Of a stretch of DNA of 5,774 nucleotides, positions 1 to 4,375 are shown one piece after another (the first letter of the stretch is position 1; the number at the start of each line of letters is the position of its first letter). Origin of the DNA: an uncultured Actinomycetes bacterium (GTDB taxonomy: Bacteria; Actinomycetota; Actinomycetes; Mycobacteriales; Nakamurellaceae); NCBI GenBank assembly GCA_937926105.1, contig CALANS010000033.1, positions 1 to 5,774 on the forward strand. The letters are read 5' to 3'. Position numbers and translations under genes: made by a program. The notes under the pieces are model-generated. The model saw nothing but the letters and a program-made list of their open reading frames with translations, was not told where the DNA came from and ran no database searches.

Positions 1-561
1 CGCGTTGCGGATGCCGTCCGAGATGAGGATCTTGTTCGCGTCCACGCCGCCGTGGTCGTCGGTCGCGTAGCCGAGGCGCGTGGTGCCGTCGACAGTGAGG
101 CGGATCCACATGCCGGAGAACCGGTCCCGCCGCTCGATGAGCGGTGGGGAGTTTTCGATGACCTGCCGCACCACGTCGGGATTACCGGAGGCGCACGCCG
201 CGGCGAGCACCTGCGGATCCACGTCGCGGTAGGCCGGCTCCCAGCTCCATGCCGGATCCACCTCGAGCAGCCGGTCAGTGACGGCGGCGTGCCCGACGTA
301 GTCCAGGTGCAGGTGCGCCGTGCTGATCCATTGATGGCACACGTTGCACTGCGTCCTCTGGTGCCGGGAGCATGTGCCGCGGCCCTCGATGCACTCCTTG
401 CACGTCAGCCGCGGTAGCTTCCCGATCGTGTTCGCCGGGAACGGCGCCCGCAGTCGCTCGGCCGTGGTCCTACCCGGAGACGACGAAGCCGGCCTCGCGG
501 AGTGCGGGGCCGGCTTCTCATCCGGGGTCTGTTCGGTCTGTTGTCGTTGCCGTGGTGGCAT
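1..561 (-). CDS. Probable single-strand DNA annealing protein (Rad52-like), 3' end cut off by window edge
   Basis: The reading frame stays open for 187 codons from the ATG at 561 to the left edge. The start is firm: AAGGAGG lies just upstream, and the ATG shares its A with the stop of the previous gene (TAATG). Residues 1-35 are a Pro/Ser/Arg-rich, probably disordered tail. Residues 40-90 carry a metal-site-like series: CKEC, a CSRH, then CNVC followed by two histidines. Then come HLDYVGHAAVTDRLLEVDP, a W-x-W-E-P stretch, WIRLTV and a final KILISDGIRNA. As I remember them, many actinobacteriophage proteins share this order and continue with AMRFGVALDLW. The closing block resembles the helix of Rad52/Sak annealing proteins in which a conserved D-G/A-x-x-x-A leads to FG. 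The inferred role is annealing of single strands exposed by the exonuclease encoded upstream. Family membership is likely; the annealing function is inference. Confidence 0.72.
   Translation of the reverse strand, partial: MPPRQRQQTEQTPDEKPAPHSARPASSSPGRTTAERLRAPFPANTIGKLPRLTCKECIEGRGTCSRHQRTQCNVCHQWISTAHLHLDYVGHAAVTDRLLEVDPAWSWEPAYRDVDPQVLAAACASGNPDVVRQVIENSPPLIERRDRFSGMWIRLTVDGTTRLGYATDDHGGVDANKILISDGIRNA
485..517. repeat. Perfect 10-bp inverted repeat inside the annealing-protein gene
   Basis: GAAGCCGGCC (485-494) and GGCCGGCTTC (508-517) form a perfect stem around a 13-base loop, very GC-rich. It lies in the part of the gene encoding the Pro/Ser-rich N-terminal tail, about 45 bases after the start codon. 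Neither strand has a T-run directly after the stem, so it is not a standard terminator, although it has the shape of one. It could slow ribosomes or RNA polymerase early in the gene, or be a remnant terminator captured by a coding sequence. Confidence 0.6.
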
Positions 562-851
562 TACTCCTCCTTGCTGTGTTGCGATGAACGAGGGACGAAG
601 TGATCTCGCAACCGCCCCGTGGTGCGATCGAGGTGCTTGTTGATCCCGAAGATGTCGTGCCGGAAGCTGAAATCATCGAAGTCCAGTAGCCGCTGAAGAT
701 CCAGAGGCCTGCCATTGGCATGACAGGCGGTCACGTCCATCTCCACGGTGGTGCGATCAACGGCGTCGAGACTTGCGGCCCGTTCGGCGATCTCGTCGAT
801 TAGTTGACGCTCGTCCGTGCTGACGGCCCATCTGATCGACACGCTCCTCAC
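561..851 (-). CDS. Conserved small actinobacteriophage protein, unknown function
   Basis: This frame encodes 96 residues. Its GTG at 851 overlaps the stop of the exonuclease gene (GTGA), and its stop overlaps the next start (TAATG), so it is coupled on both sides. The AGGAG upstream is only one base from that GTG. A second in-frame GTG at 842 has the same AGGAG ten bases away and may be the true start, giving 93 residues that begin SIRWAV after the initiator. Residues 16-30 look helical (DEIAERAASL). The core DVTACHANGRPLDLQRLL, then DDFSFRHDIFGI, HLDR and a C-terminal FVPR, matches a small family I recall in many actinobacterial prophages; I think it is catalogued as DUF6874 but could not verify this. 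No catalytic motif is evident. Its place between nuclease and annealing genes suggests a role in phage recombination or replication. Confidence 0.85.
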   Translation of the reverse strand: MRSVSIRWAVSTDERQLIDEIAERAASLDAVDRTTVEMDVTACHANGRPLDLQRLLDFDDFSFRHDIFGINKHLDRTTGRLRDHFVPRSSQHSKEE

Positions 852-1732
852 TCTCCTACTCTGGCGATTGCCGTGACGGCGATCGCGGACTTACGGTAGC
901 GCTCCAGGTCGGCCTGGATCTTCAGGTCGGCCAGGAGCTGGCGGTAGTCGACGGCGCCGCGGCGCTTGTAGCGCATGAAGTTCACGCCGGCGCCGCGGGC
1001 CGGCTTGTCTGGCGATAGCGCCTTGATCCGCTCGGCCGCGGCGGCACGCCGGGCCTCGTAGAGCTTGACCGTGTAGTCGAGGTCCAGCCATTCGGTTGCA
1101 GCCTCGGCCCACGGGCCGTCGTGGCGCTCGTCGACCAGCGGCGCGCGGTGCTTCGCCGCGAGCTCGGGATCGCCGATCGTCTCGCGGTACTCGGCCATGA
1201 ACGACTCGATCGTCGGGAGCACCGACTTGAGCCATTTCGGGTCGTGCTTGACCGGGTCGACAATGAGCGGCCGATCGACGTGCCAGATCGCGAGGTCCCC
1301 GGCCTTGAGTCCGGTGACCTCCATCTGCAGTCGGATCTGCGCCTCGTAGTCCGGGCGCTCGGCGATCGAGGTGTAGTGGCTGCGCCATGGCGCCTTGCAC
1401 TCCACGATCTTCTCGTCGGTCATCGCGTCCGGGGTGGCGGCCAGGAAGTCGTACTTCGGGTGCACGATCGTGCCCTGGTCGCCGAACGTGCGCGACACGG
1501 GCACGCCGATCAGCATCTCGTACTCGGCGATGACGTCTGCCTCGTGTTCGGTGCCGTAGTCGGTGGCCGGGTTGCCGGTGAACTCCGTGGGCTCGCCGAA
1601 GTGCTCCCGCACCATCTCCCGCATCAGCGACGACCGAGTCTGGTACGGCGAAATGCCCAGCACCGCCGGGATTCTCGACGCCGTGATCCGATCACGGCGC
1701 AGCGTGGACAGTGTCGTTGTCGGCCCGCTCAT
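848..1732 (-). CDS. YqaJ-family phage recombination exonuclease
   Basis: The product is 294 residues, in the range of YqaJ/lambda-exonuclease-type proteins of the PD-(D/E)XK fold. These resect linear double-stranded DNA to leave single strands for a partner annealing protein. Visible motifs are: RITASRIPAVLGISPY at residues 15-30, the family's N-terminal signature; G60-TEHE64 with the metal-binding glutamate; ATPD102; and E111-C-K113, which complete the D...ExK active site. These are followed by the Q132/Q136 helix (YEAQIRLQME) typical of YqaJ. The C-terminal 90 residues are helical and charged. I chose the ATG at 1732, which overlaps the upstream stop as ATGA and starts just before conserved sequence. 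An in-frame extension to 1801 adds 23 Arg/Gly/Ala-rich residues without homology character. Only a weak GGTGG precedes the start, so translation probably relies on coupling. Confidence 0.93.
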   Translation of the reverse strand: MSGPTTTLSTLRRDRITASRIPAVLGISPYQTRSSLMREMVREHFGEPTEFTGNPATDYGTEHEADVIAEYEMLIGVPVSRTFGDQGTIVHPKYDFLAATPDAMTDEKIVECKAPWRSHYTSIAERPDYEAQIRLQMEVTGLKAGDLAIWHVDRPLIVDPVKHDPKWLKSVLPTIESFMAEYRETIGDPELAAKHRAPLVDERHDGPWAEAATEWLDLDYTVKLYEARRAAAAERIKALSPDKPARGAGVNFMRYKRRGAVDYRQLLADLKIQADLERYRKSAIAVTAIARVGE

Positions 1733-1995
1733 GACATCACCACCGCGGCGGGCGCGGCCTGGAGCGTGCGCAGTCGCCCCACGGGGTAATGCGCGGCCCA
1801 TTCGGTCTCGTCGAACGGGCCACCGTAGAGGAACGCCCAGGCCTCGCCGAGGTGATCGACCACGACCTGACGTGCGGCGTCATAGTGGATCGCCATGACG
1901 GAGACGCAGCCGTCCGGGTGCGCCTCCGCCAGCCTCGGGTGCTCCTGGCGGCGGTATCGCTGACCGAAGGTCACGCGGAACTCCTTCAGTTCCAT
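1729..1995 (-). CDS. Small conserved-type phage protein, unknown function
   Basis: This gene encodes 88 residues. Its ATG at 1995 is preceded by AAGGAAGGA at good spacing, the best ribosome site in this stretch. The start lies inside the 3' end of the preceding small ORF (10-base overlap), and the stop overlaps the exonuclease start as ATGA. The product begins MELKEFRVTFGQRYRR, continues with HP-x4-A-HPDG and CVSVMAIHYDAARQVVVDHLG, and ends with an acidic/aromatic segment and YPVGRL. This looks like a compact alpha/beta protein. I recall similar VTFGQ-x-YR...HPDG proteins in actinophage early operons but cannot name a family. No membrane segment, cysteine cluster or catalytic motif is visible. 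Its position suggests it is co-made with the exonuclease. Confidence 0.85.
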   Translation of the reverse strand: MELKEFRVTFGQRYRRQEHPRLAEAHPDGCVSVMAIHYDAARQVVVDHLGEAWAFLYGGPFDETEWAAHYPVGRLRTLQAAPAAVVMS

Positions 1996-2138
1996 GGTTC
2001 AGTCCTTCCTTGATTGGGTGGGATTTCGGGCTTGCGCCGGCGGTTCTCCCACAGCACGTTGGCGACCGCGACCGCGATGCCGATCACGATGCGCCGCACG
2101 CGTGCTGTGGCCAGAGCCGCGGCGAGACGCCGTATCAC
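1986..2138 (-). CDS. Short single-pass membrane protein, start uncertain
   Basis: The frame encodes 50 residues from a GTG at 2138, or more if translation begins upstream. Arg-rich residues 3-16 lead into a hydrophobic stretch of about 14 residues (IVIGIAVAVANVLW, 17-30), followed by ENRRRKPE, so it could be a small inner-membrane protein. The stop lies 10 bases inside the next gene. The GTG overlaps the stop of a nine-codon leader frame (GTGA), which itself has a good ribosome site. The same frame extends upstream without a stop to a GTG at 2222, but that start sits immediately after the terminator T-run and has no ribosome site. A single-base insertion or deletion in the C5 run at 2151-2155 may have split one original gene of about 58-60 residues. 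Coding status is moderately likely; function unknown. Confidence 0.55.
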   Translation of the reverse strand: MIRRLAAALATARVRRIVIGIAVAVANVLWENRRRKPEIPPNQGRTEPWN

Positions 2139-2164
2139 GCCGGCGGCGCCGGGGGTGCACTCAT
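2135..2164 (-). other. Nine-codon leader frame overlapping the membrane-protein start
   Basis: An ATG at 2164 has GGAG five bases upstream, and the frame reads MSAPPAPPA before a TGA that overlaps the GTG of the next ORF. This is either a true coupled leader peptide or the original N-terminus of the membrane protein, now out of frame. Adding one C to the C5 run would give MSAPPGAAGVIRRL and continue into that protein. Confidence 0.4.
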
Positions 2165-2223
2165 GGCTTCTCCGTTCTACTGGTGAGTGCTGACGAGCCC
2201 GGGGCAGACTTGCTCCGAGCACG

Positions 2224-2258
2224 AAAAAAGCCGCCCCGGCGGGATTGCCGGGGCGGCT
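2224..2258 (-). terminator. Strong intrinsic terminator, leftward
   Basis: On the minus strand a perfect 12-bp stem (AGCCGCCCCGGC with GCCGGGGCGGCT) and six-base loop are followed at once by TTTTTT. It lies 12 bases after the stop of the 51-residue ORF and about 60 bases before the next leader start. The plus strand has no T-run after the stem, so it acts leftward only. Genes further left must use read-through, antitermination or a promoter of their own. Confidence 0.9.
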
Positions 2259-2270
2259 GGGACTTCGGTG

Positions 2271-2426
2271 CTACGCGCCGGGCCGGGAGTCGCGGTCCCG
2301 GCAGTGCACGCACATCACGGTGGGCAGGTCGGTGACCGCGCAGCGCGTCTCCGCGTGCGGCTTCCGGGCCACTCGGGCATGGGCGCCGATCGCGGCCTGC
2401 CTGACCGTGTGGAAGAGATCTTGCAC
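2271..2426 (-). CDS. 51-residue CxxC protein between two terminators
   Basis: The proposed start is a GTG at 2426 with AGGCGG five bases upstream; the stop TAG is at 2271. The product starts VQDLFHTVRQAAIGAHARVA and ends HAETRCAVTDLPTVMCVHC-RDRDSRPGA, with C29, C39 and C42 plus H24/H41 as possible zinc ligands. It is placed as a self-contained transcription unit: an intrinsic terminator ends 20 bases before the start and another follows the stop. The frame is open further upstream to a GTG at 2546 and an ATG at 2591, but that longer version would code straight through a terminator hairpin and T-run, so I prefer the short form. I do not recognise the family. Small Cys-rich proteins are common in actinophage early regions. 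Confidence 0.5.
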   Translation of the reverse strand: MQDLFHTVRQAAIGAHARVARKPHAETRCAVTDLPTVMCVHCRDRDSRPGA

Positions 2427-2446
2427 GACTACCGCCTGGGGAGACG

Positions 2447-2474
2447 AAAAAAGCCGCCCGCTGGTGCGGACGGC
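2447..2474 (-). terminator. Intrinsic terminator or attenuator, leftward
   Basis: On the minus strand a 9-bp stem (GCCGTCCGC with GCGGGCGGC, one G-T wobble) and four-base loop are followed by TTTTTT. It stands upstream of the 51-residue ORF and about 80 bases after a possible leftward promoter. It could therefore end a short leader RNA, act as an attenuator, or mark the end of a lost gene. The flank CGAAAAAAGCCGCCC is shared with the terminator at 2224-2258, suggesting duplication. Confidence 0.78.
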
Positions 2475-2494
2475 CGGTGTGCGGTCCCTGTCAT

Positions 2495-2610
2495 CCGGGG
2501 GAAATACGCTCGAGTTGCAAGCATTTCCGGCGGATTTCGGGCGCACGACTCCTACGCACCCAATGTTACCGGAAAATACGCATGAATGCAACTACCGGAA
2601 GGCGGAAGTA
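2495..2610. promoter_or_regulatory. Divergent control region with dyads and CCGGAA repeats
   Basis: This gap separates the leftward and rightward gene sets and is AT-richer than its flanks. GGAAAT (2500-2505) and ATTTCC (2523-2528) form a dyad around CTCGAG. CCGGAA occurs at 2569-2574 and 2596-2601, the latter within a TACCGGAA repeated from 2567, and inverted as TTCCGG at 2525-2530. GGAAA(A)TACGC appears at 2500-2509 and 2571-2581. A weak leftward promoter could be TTGCAT (2591-2586), a 17-base spacer and TAACAT (2568-2563). No clear rightward promoter was found, though one is expected. The helix-turn-helix protein encoded just to the right is a plausible binder. The operator role is inference. 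Confidence 0.45.
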
Positions 2611-2611
2611 A

Positions 2612-3133
2612 ATGCGCAGGAATAGCATGATGAAATTGACGCCGGGCTATGCGAGACACCCTCTCGTGCAATACGTCCGGCCGCTTGATGGCGACTTCTT
2701 CCTCGCCAAGGAGGCGGCCGTGGAATTGGGCTGCTCGCCGTCGGTGTTATGGGGGCTGGCGAAGCGCGAGGGCGACCAGGGATACGGACCGTCGCACCCC
2801 GCGTCCTACGGCGGGGTCGCGCTCGGACTGTACTCAGCCGAACGCGTCGAGCGGATTCGCGCGCGACTTACGGAAATCGCCAAGACTTCTCACTCAGGGG
2901 CTCCGTCGCTGTGGTCGCCGGCGGAGCGCCGCGAGCGTCGTCTGGCCCTCGAGCGCTGCCGGGCCGACCGGCGCCGGATCAGCGAGTACCGCGAATGCGG
3001 CGGCGACGCGAACGCCGATCGACTGCAGGCGATACACGACAAGAGATATGCCCGACTCACCGCGCAGGGCAGCAAACGCAGATCGGAAACAGCCGCGCGT
3101 CGGAGGGCTCGTCACAAGGCCGCGCAGAAATAG
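2612..3133 (+). CDS. Putative MerR-like helix-turn-helix DNA-binding protein
   Basis: The product is 173 residues. Residues 29-52 (FFLAKEAAVELGCSPSVLW plus GLAKR) fit a MerR/excisionase-type helix-turn-helix. A G-Y-G-P-S loop, a turn and LYSAERVERIRARL (73-86) follow, as in the YT-x-E-D-V-E wing helix of actinophage MerR-like proteins. The C-terminal half (100-173) is very rich in Arg, Lys and Ala and probably binds nucleic acid. The ATG at 2612 has GGAAGG nine bases upstream; in-frame ATGs at 2627 (AGGA five bases upstream) and 2630 would remove five or six residues. It is the first rightward gene after the divergent control region, which suits a regulator of early promoters or lysogeny. It has no ligand-binding domain. 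DNA binding is likely; its targets are unknown. Confidence 0.75.
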   Translation: MRRNSMMKLTPGYARHPLVQYVRPLDGDFFLAKEAAVELGCSPSVLWGLAKREGDQGYGPSHPASYGGVALGLYSAERVERIRARLTEIAKTSHSGAPSLWSPAERRERRLALERCRADRRRISEYRECGGDANADRLQAIHDKRYARLTAQGSKRRSETAARRRARHKAAQK

Positions 3134-3153
3134 TGCACCTTATCCTGCGGGTG

Positions 3154-3324
3154 ATGAAAAGAGACGATGCGCTGCTGCGGAATGTGGAGCGCCTCTGCGA
3201 CCTGGAAGTCGAATACGACATGCGGTCAGGGTTATGGCCGTCCTCGTCGAACAGTTCCAGCCACAAACGGGCTTCACCGAGGTTTCGATCACCGAGGAGG
3301 CGATCGAGGGACAGTCCGACCTGA
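3154..3324 (+). CDS. Small hypothetical protein, C-terminal part probably out of frame
   Basis: From ATG 3154 the frame reads MKRDDALLRNVERLCDLEVE and YDMRSG with coding-like third positions, then becomes Ser/Arg-rich (WPSSSNSSSHKRASPRF onward). This change falls exactly where the overlapping frame starting at 3234 begins to look coding. A GTG at 3133, overlapping the previous stop (TAGTG), is another possible start and would add seven residues. Ribosome sites are weak for both. At the switch the sequence is GGG-TTA-TGG; one base change (TTA to TGA) would create a TGATG stop-start junction with the next frame. The real product may thus be a roughly 26-33 residue peptide that has lost its stop, or the two frames may be one gene with a frameshift. 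Function unknown. Confidence 0.35.
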   Translation: MKRDDALLRNVERLCDLEVEYDMRSGLWPSSSNSSSHKRASPRFRSPRRRSRDSPT

Positions 3325-3377
3325 CCGCTTGGCGGCACGAGGATTCGACCACAATCTCGCTTCGGGCCCGCAGGTAG
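3234..3377 (+). CDS. 47-residue hypothetical protein overlapping the previous frame
   Basis: From ATG 3234 the frame reads MAVLVEQFQPQTGFTEVSIT, then EEAIEGQSDLTAWRHED and ends LRARR. Most third positions are G or C and residue use is balanced and acidic, unlike either alternative frame, so this stretch is or recently was translated. The nearest ribosome-site-like bases (AGGG) are only two from the ATG, which favours coupling to, or fusion with, the upstream frame. It overlaps that frame by 91 bases. The upstream continuation of this frame is Arg/Ser-rich shadow. A small beta-rich fold is possible. No family is recognised. Confidence 0.45.
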   Translation: MAVLVEQFQPQTGFTEVSITEEAIEGQSDLTAWRHEDSTTISLRARR

Positions 3378-3400
3378 CGATGTTCTGAGACCTCACCACG

Positions 3401-3652
3401 GTGCCCAGACCGCTGACCAGTCCCAGCCCTCGCCAGCGACGGCACGTCACGGTCCATGCCCGCTGGCTGACGGCCGCACCGCTGAACCTGGCCACCGGCG
3501 AGCGAATGCAGCTGGCCAGCGGCGTGTGGATCGTGCGACGGCCGCAGTGGACGTCGGTCACCATCGTCGATCGGGGTGACGAGCCTCCCGGCTCGGGCGG
3601 GCCGCGCCTGGTAAACCTAGGGCCACAGCTGATTGAGGAGGCGACGGTCTAG
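3401..3652 (+). CDS. 83-residue hypothetical protein
   Basis: The frame starts at GTG 3401, 23 bases after the previous stop; a TGA just upstream rules out a longer form. No ribosome site is visible at the start. After a Pro/Arg/Ser-rich leader of about 15 residues comes HVTVHARWLTAAPLNLATGE, then GVWIVRRPQWTSVTIVD, an acidic Gly/Pro turn and LVNLGPQLIEEATV. Alternating hydrophobic residues suggest a small beta-barrel or beta-sheet protein. Third positions are strongly G/C, supporting coding. The opening V-x-V-H-x-x-W resembles V-x-A-H-x-x-W in the following frame, so the two may be distant paralogues. Position suggests co-transcription with the helix-turn-helix gene. Function unknown. Confidence 0.5.
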   Translation: MPRPLTSPSPRQRRHVTVHARWLTAAPLNLATGERMQLASGVWIVRRPQWTSVTIVDRGDEPPGSGGPRLVNLGPQLIEEATV

Positions 3653-3656
3653 CGTC

Positions 3657-4016
3657 ATGTTCGTACTCATGCCCTAGTCTCATGGCACGGCATGGCAATC
3701 GTTCGGCGTCACCGGTGGACCGAAGATCCCCGAGCTGCCGCCGCCGAGCAACGCCGTCGGTCATCCGGCCGGGCCGCAGCGCGAGGACCGCGCCGCGATG
3801 CCGGTCATCGCCCACCTTGTCTGGCCAGACCGGATTGAGTGGCGCGCCGCCACCGCGCGGAACTGGGCGCGCGAGGTCGTGCTGGTCACTTGGCCGCCCA
3901 CGGTGACCGACGGTGGCGAGGCATGCCGGCTCAGGGTCGAGGACGTGACGCGGGTCGTGGTCGTGGGGCGAGCTACTTCTTCAGTGGCTCATGATTCGAA
4001 AACAGGTACTTCGTGA
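3657..4016 (+). pseudogene. Small hypothetical gene broken by an amber codon, possibly restarted at 3798
   Basis: An ATG at 3657, five bases after the previous stop, opens MFVLMP and then meets TAG at 3675-3677. After that the same frame runs open to TGA at 4014-4016 with strongly coding third positions from about 3705, reading GVTGGPKIPELPPPSNAVGH, then MPVIAHLVWPDRIEWRAA, VVLVTWPP and LRVEDVTRVVVV. Protein-like sequence upstream of the first usable ATG (3798, with GAGGA ten bases before it) suggests the original gene was longer and was cut by the stop. The intact part from 3798 would give 72 residues. The last 14 codons run antisense over the membrane-protein gene and look unlike the rest, so the original end may also be lost. 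If 3798 is the true start, it is an intact gene of unknown function. Confidence 0.45.
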
Positions 4017-4353
4017 TGAGGTACATGATGCCGATAGTCTCCACGACAGTGGCGCTCAACCAGCCCAACACCACGGTCGAATCGATGTGACCCCACTCGG
4101 AGTAAATGTACGCCGCCATCACGAGACACGAAGAAATCAAGACGCCGCTCGTTGCCCACCGAGCCCACTTCTCAACGCGCTTCTTTAACTTGATGTCTAA
4201 CTTGCGATCCCGCCATGTGATCTGCTCCAGCGGATCGACGGATACTGGGGAAACCGCGGCCACATCTGCCGGCACATCGTCTGCGAAGAGTTTGGCGAGC
4301 GCCTGCCGGAAGGTTATTGGCGTGTCGGTGTTGGGTTCGCGTCCGTAGGTCAT
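3973..4353 (-). CDS. Small protein with two membrane helices, paired with the ImmA-like protease
   Basis: The product is 126 residues. I chose ATG 4353, with AAGG just upstream; a longer in-frame start at 4428 would overlap the end of the protease gene. Residues 1-45 are soluble and acidic, 46-65 are highly charged (WRDRKLDIKLKKRVEKWARW). The first membrane helix is at about 66-86 and the second at about 93-117 (VVLGWLSATVVETIGIMYLI), ending KYLF and a short basic tail. Charges favour both ends in the cytoplasm. The second helix, with polar Thr/Glu/Gly and a terminal YLF, resembles two-helix modules in many small phage or defence-associated membrane proteins; that is recollection. It begins 22 bases after the protease stop, so the two form an operon. 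Base composition is lower in GC than the leftward operon. Possible roles are superinfection exclusion or a membrane effector controlled by the protease; neither is shown. Confidence 0.82.
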   Translation of the reverse strand: MTYGREPNTDTPITFRQALAKLFADDVPADVAAVSPVSVDPLEQITWRDRKLDIKLKKRVEKWARWATSGVLISSCLVMAAYIYSEWGHIDSTVVLGWLSATVVETIGIMYLITKYLFSNHEPLKK

Positions 4354-4375
4354 GCTGCCTTCGGACACGTCGATG

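Noticed and set aside
100..265. GGATCCAC present three times
   Set aside because: All copies are inside the annealing-protein gene in different protein contexts. They reflect common Trp-Ile/Val-Asp-Pro codons, not a repeat array.
52..417. Plus-strand frame of 121 codons
   Set aside because: It is antisense to the partial annealing-protein gene, which has a strong ribosome site, stop-start coupling and recognisable conserved segments.
1121..1789. Long plus-strand frame of 222 codons
   Set aside because: It lies antisense to the exonuclease gene, whose motifs are unmistakable. Its product is rich in Arg, Val, Leu and His without family features, as expected from the opposite strand of a GC-rich gene.
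2271..2591. Longer version (up to 106 codons) of the CxxC ORF
   Set aside because: It would code through the terminator stem and T-run at 2447-2474 and the dyad region, and its extra N-terminal sequence has no protein character.
2649..3233. Front part of a 242-codon plus-strand frame
   Set aside because: Over this stretch the translation is Arg/Ser/Thr-rich shadow of the helix-turn-helix gene. Only its last 47 codons (from 3234) look coding and are listed separately.
3140..3564. Minus-strand frames of 91-105 codons opposite the small rightward genes
   Set aside because: They are Ser/Arg/Cys-rich, have poor third-position bias compared with the plus-strand frames, and have no convincing ribosome sites.
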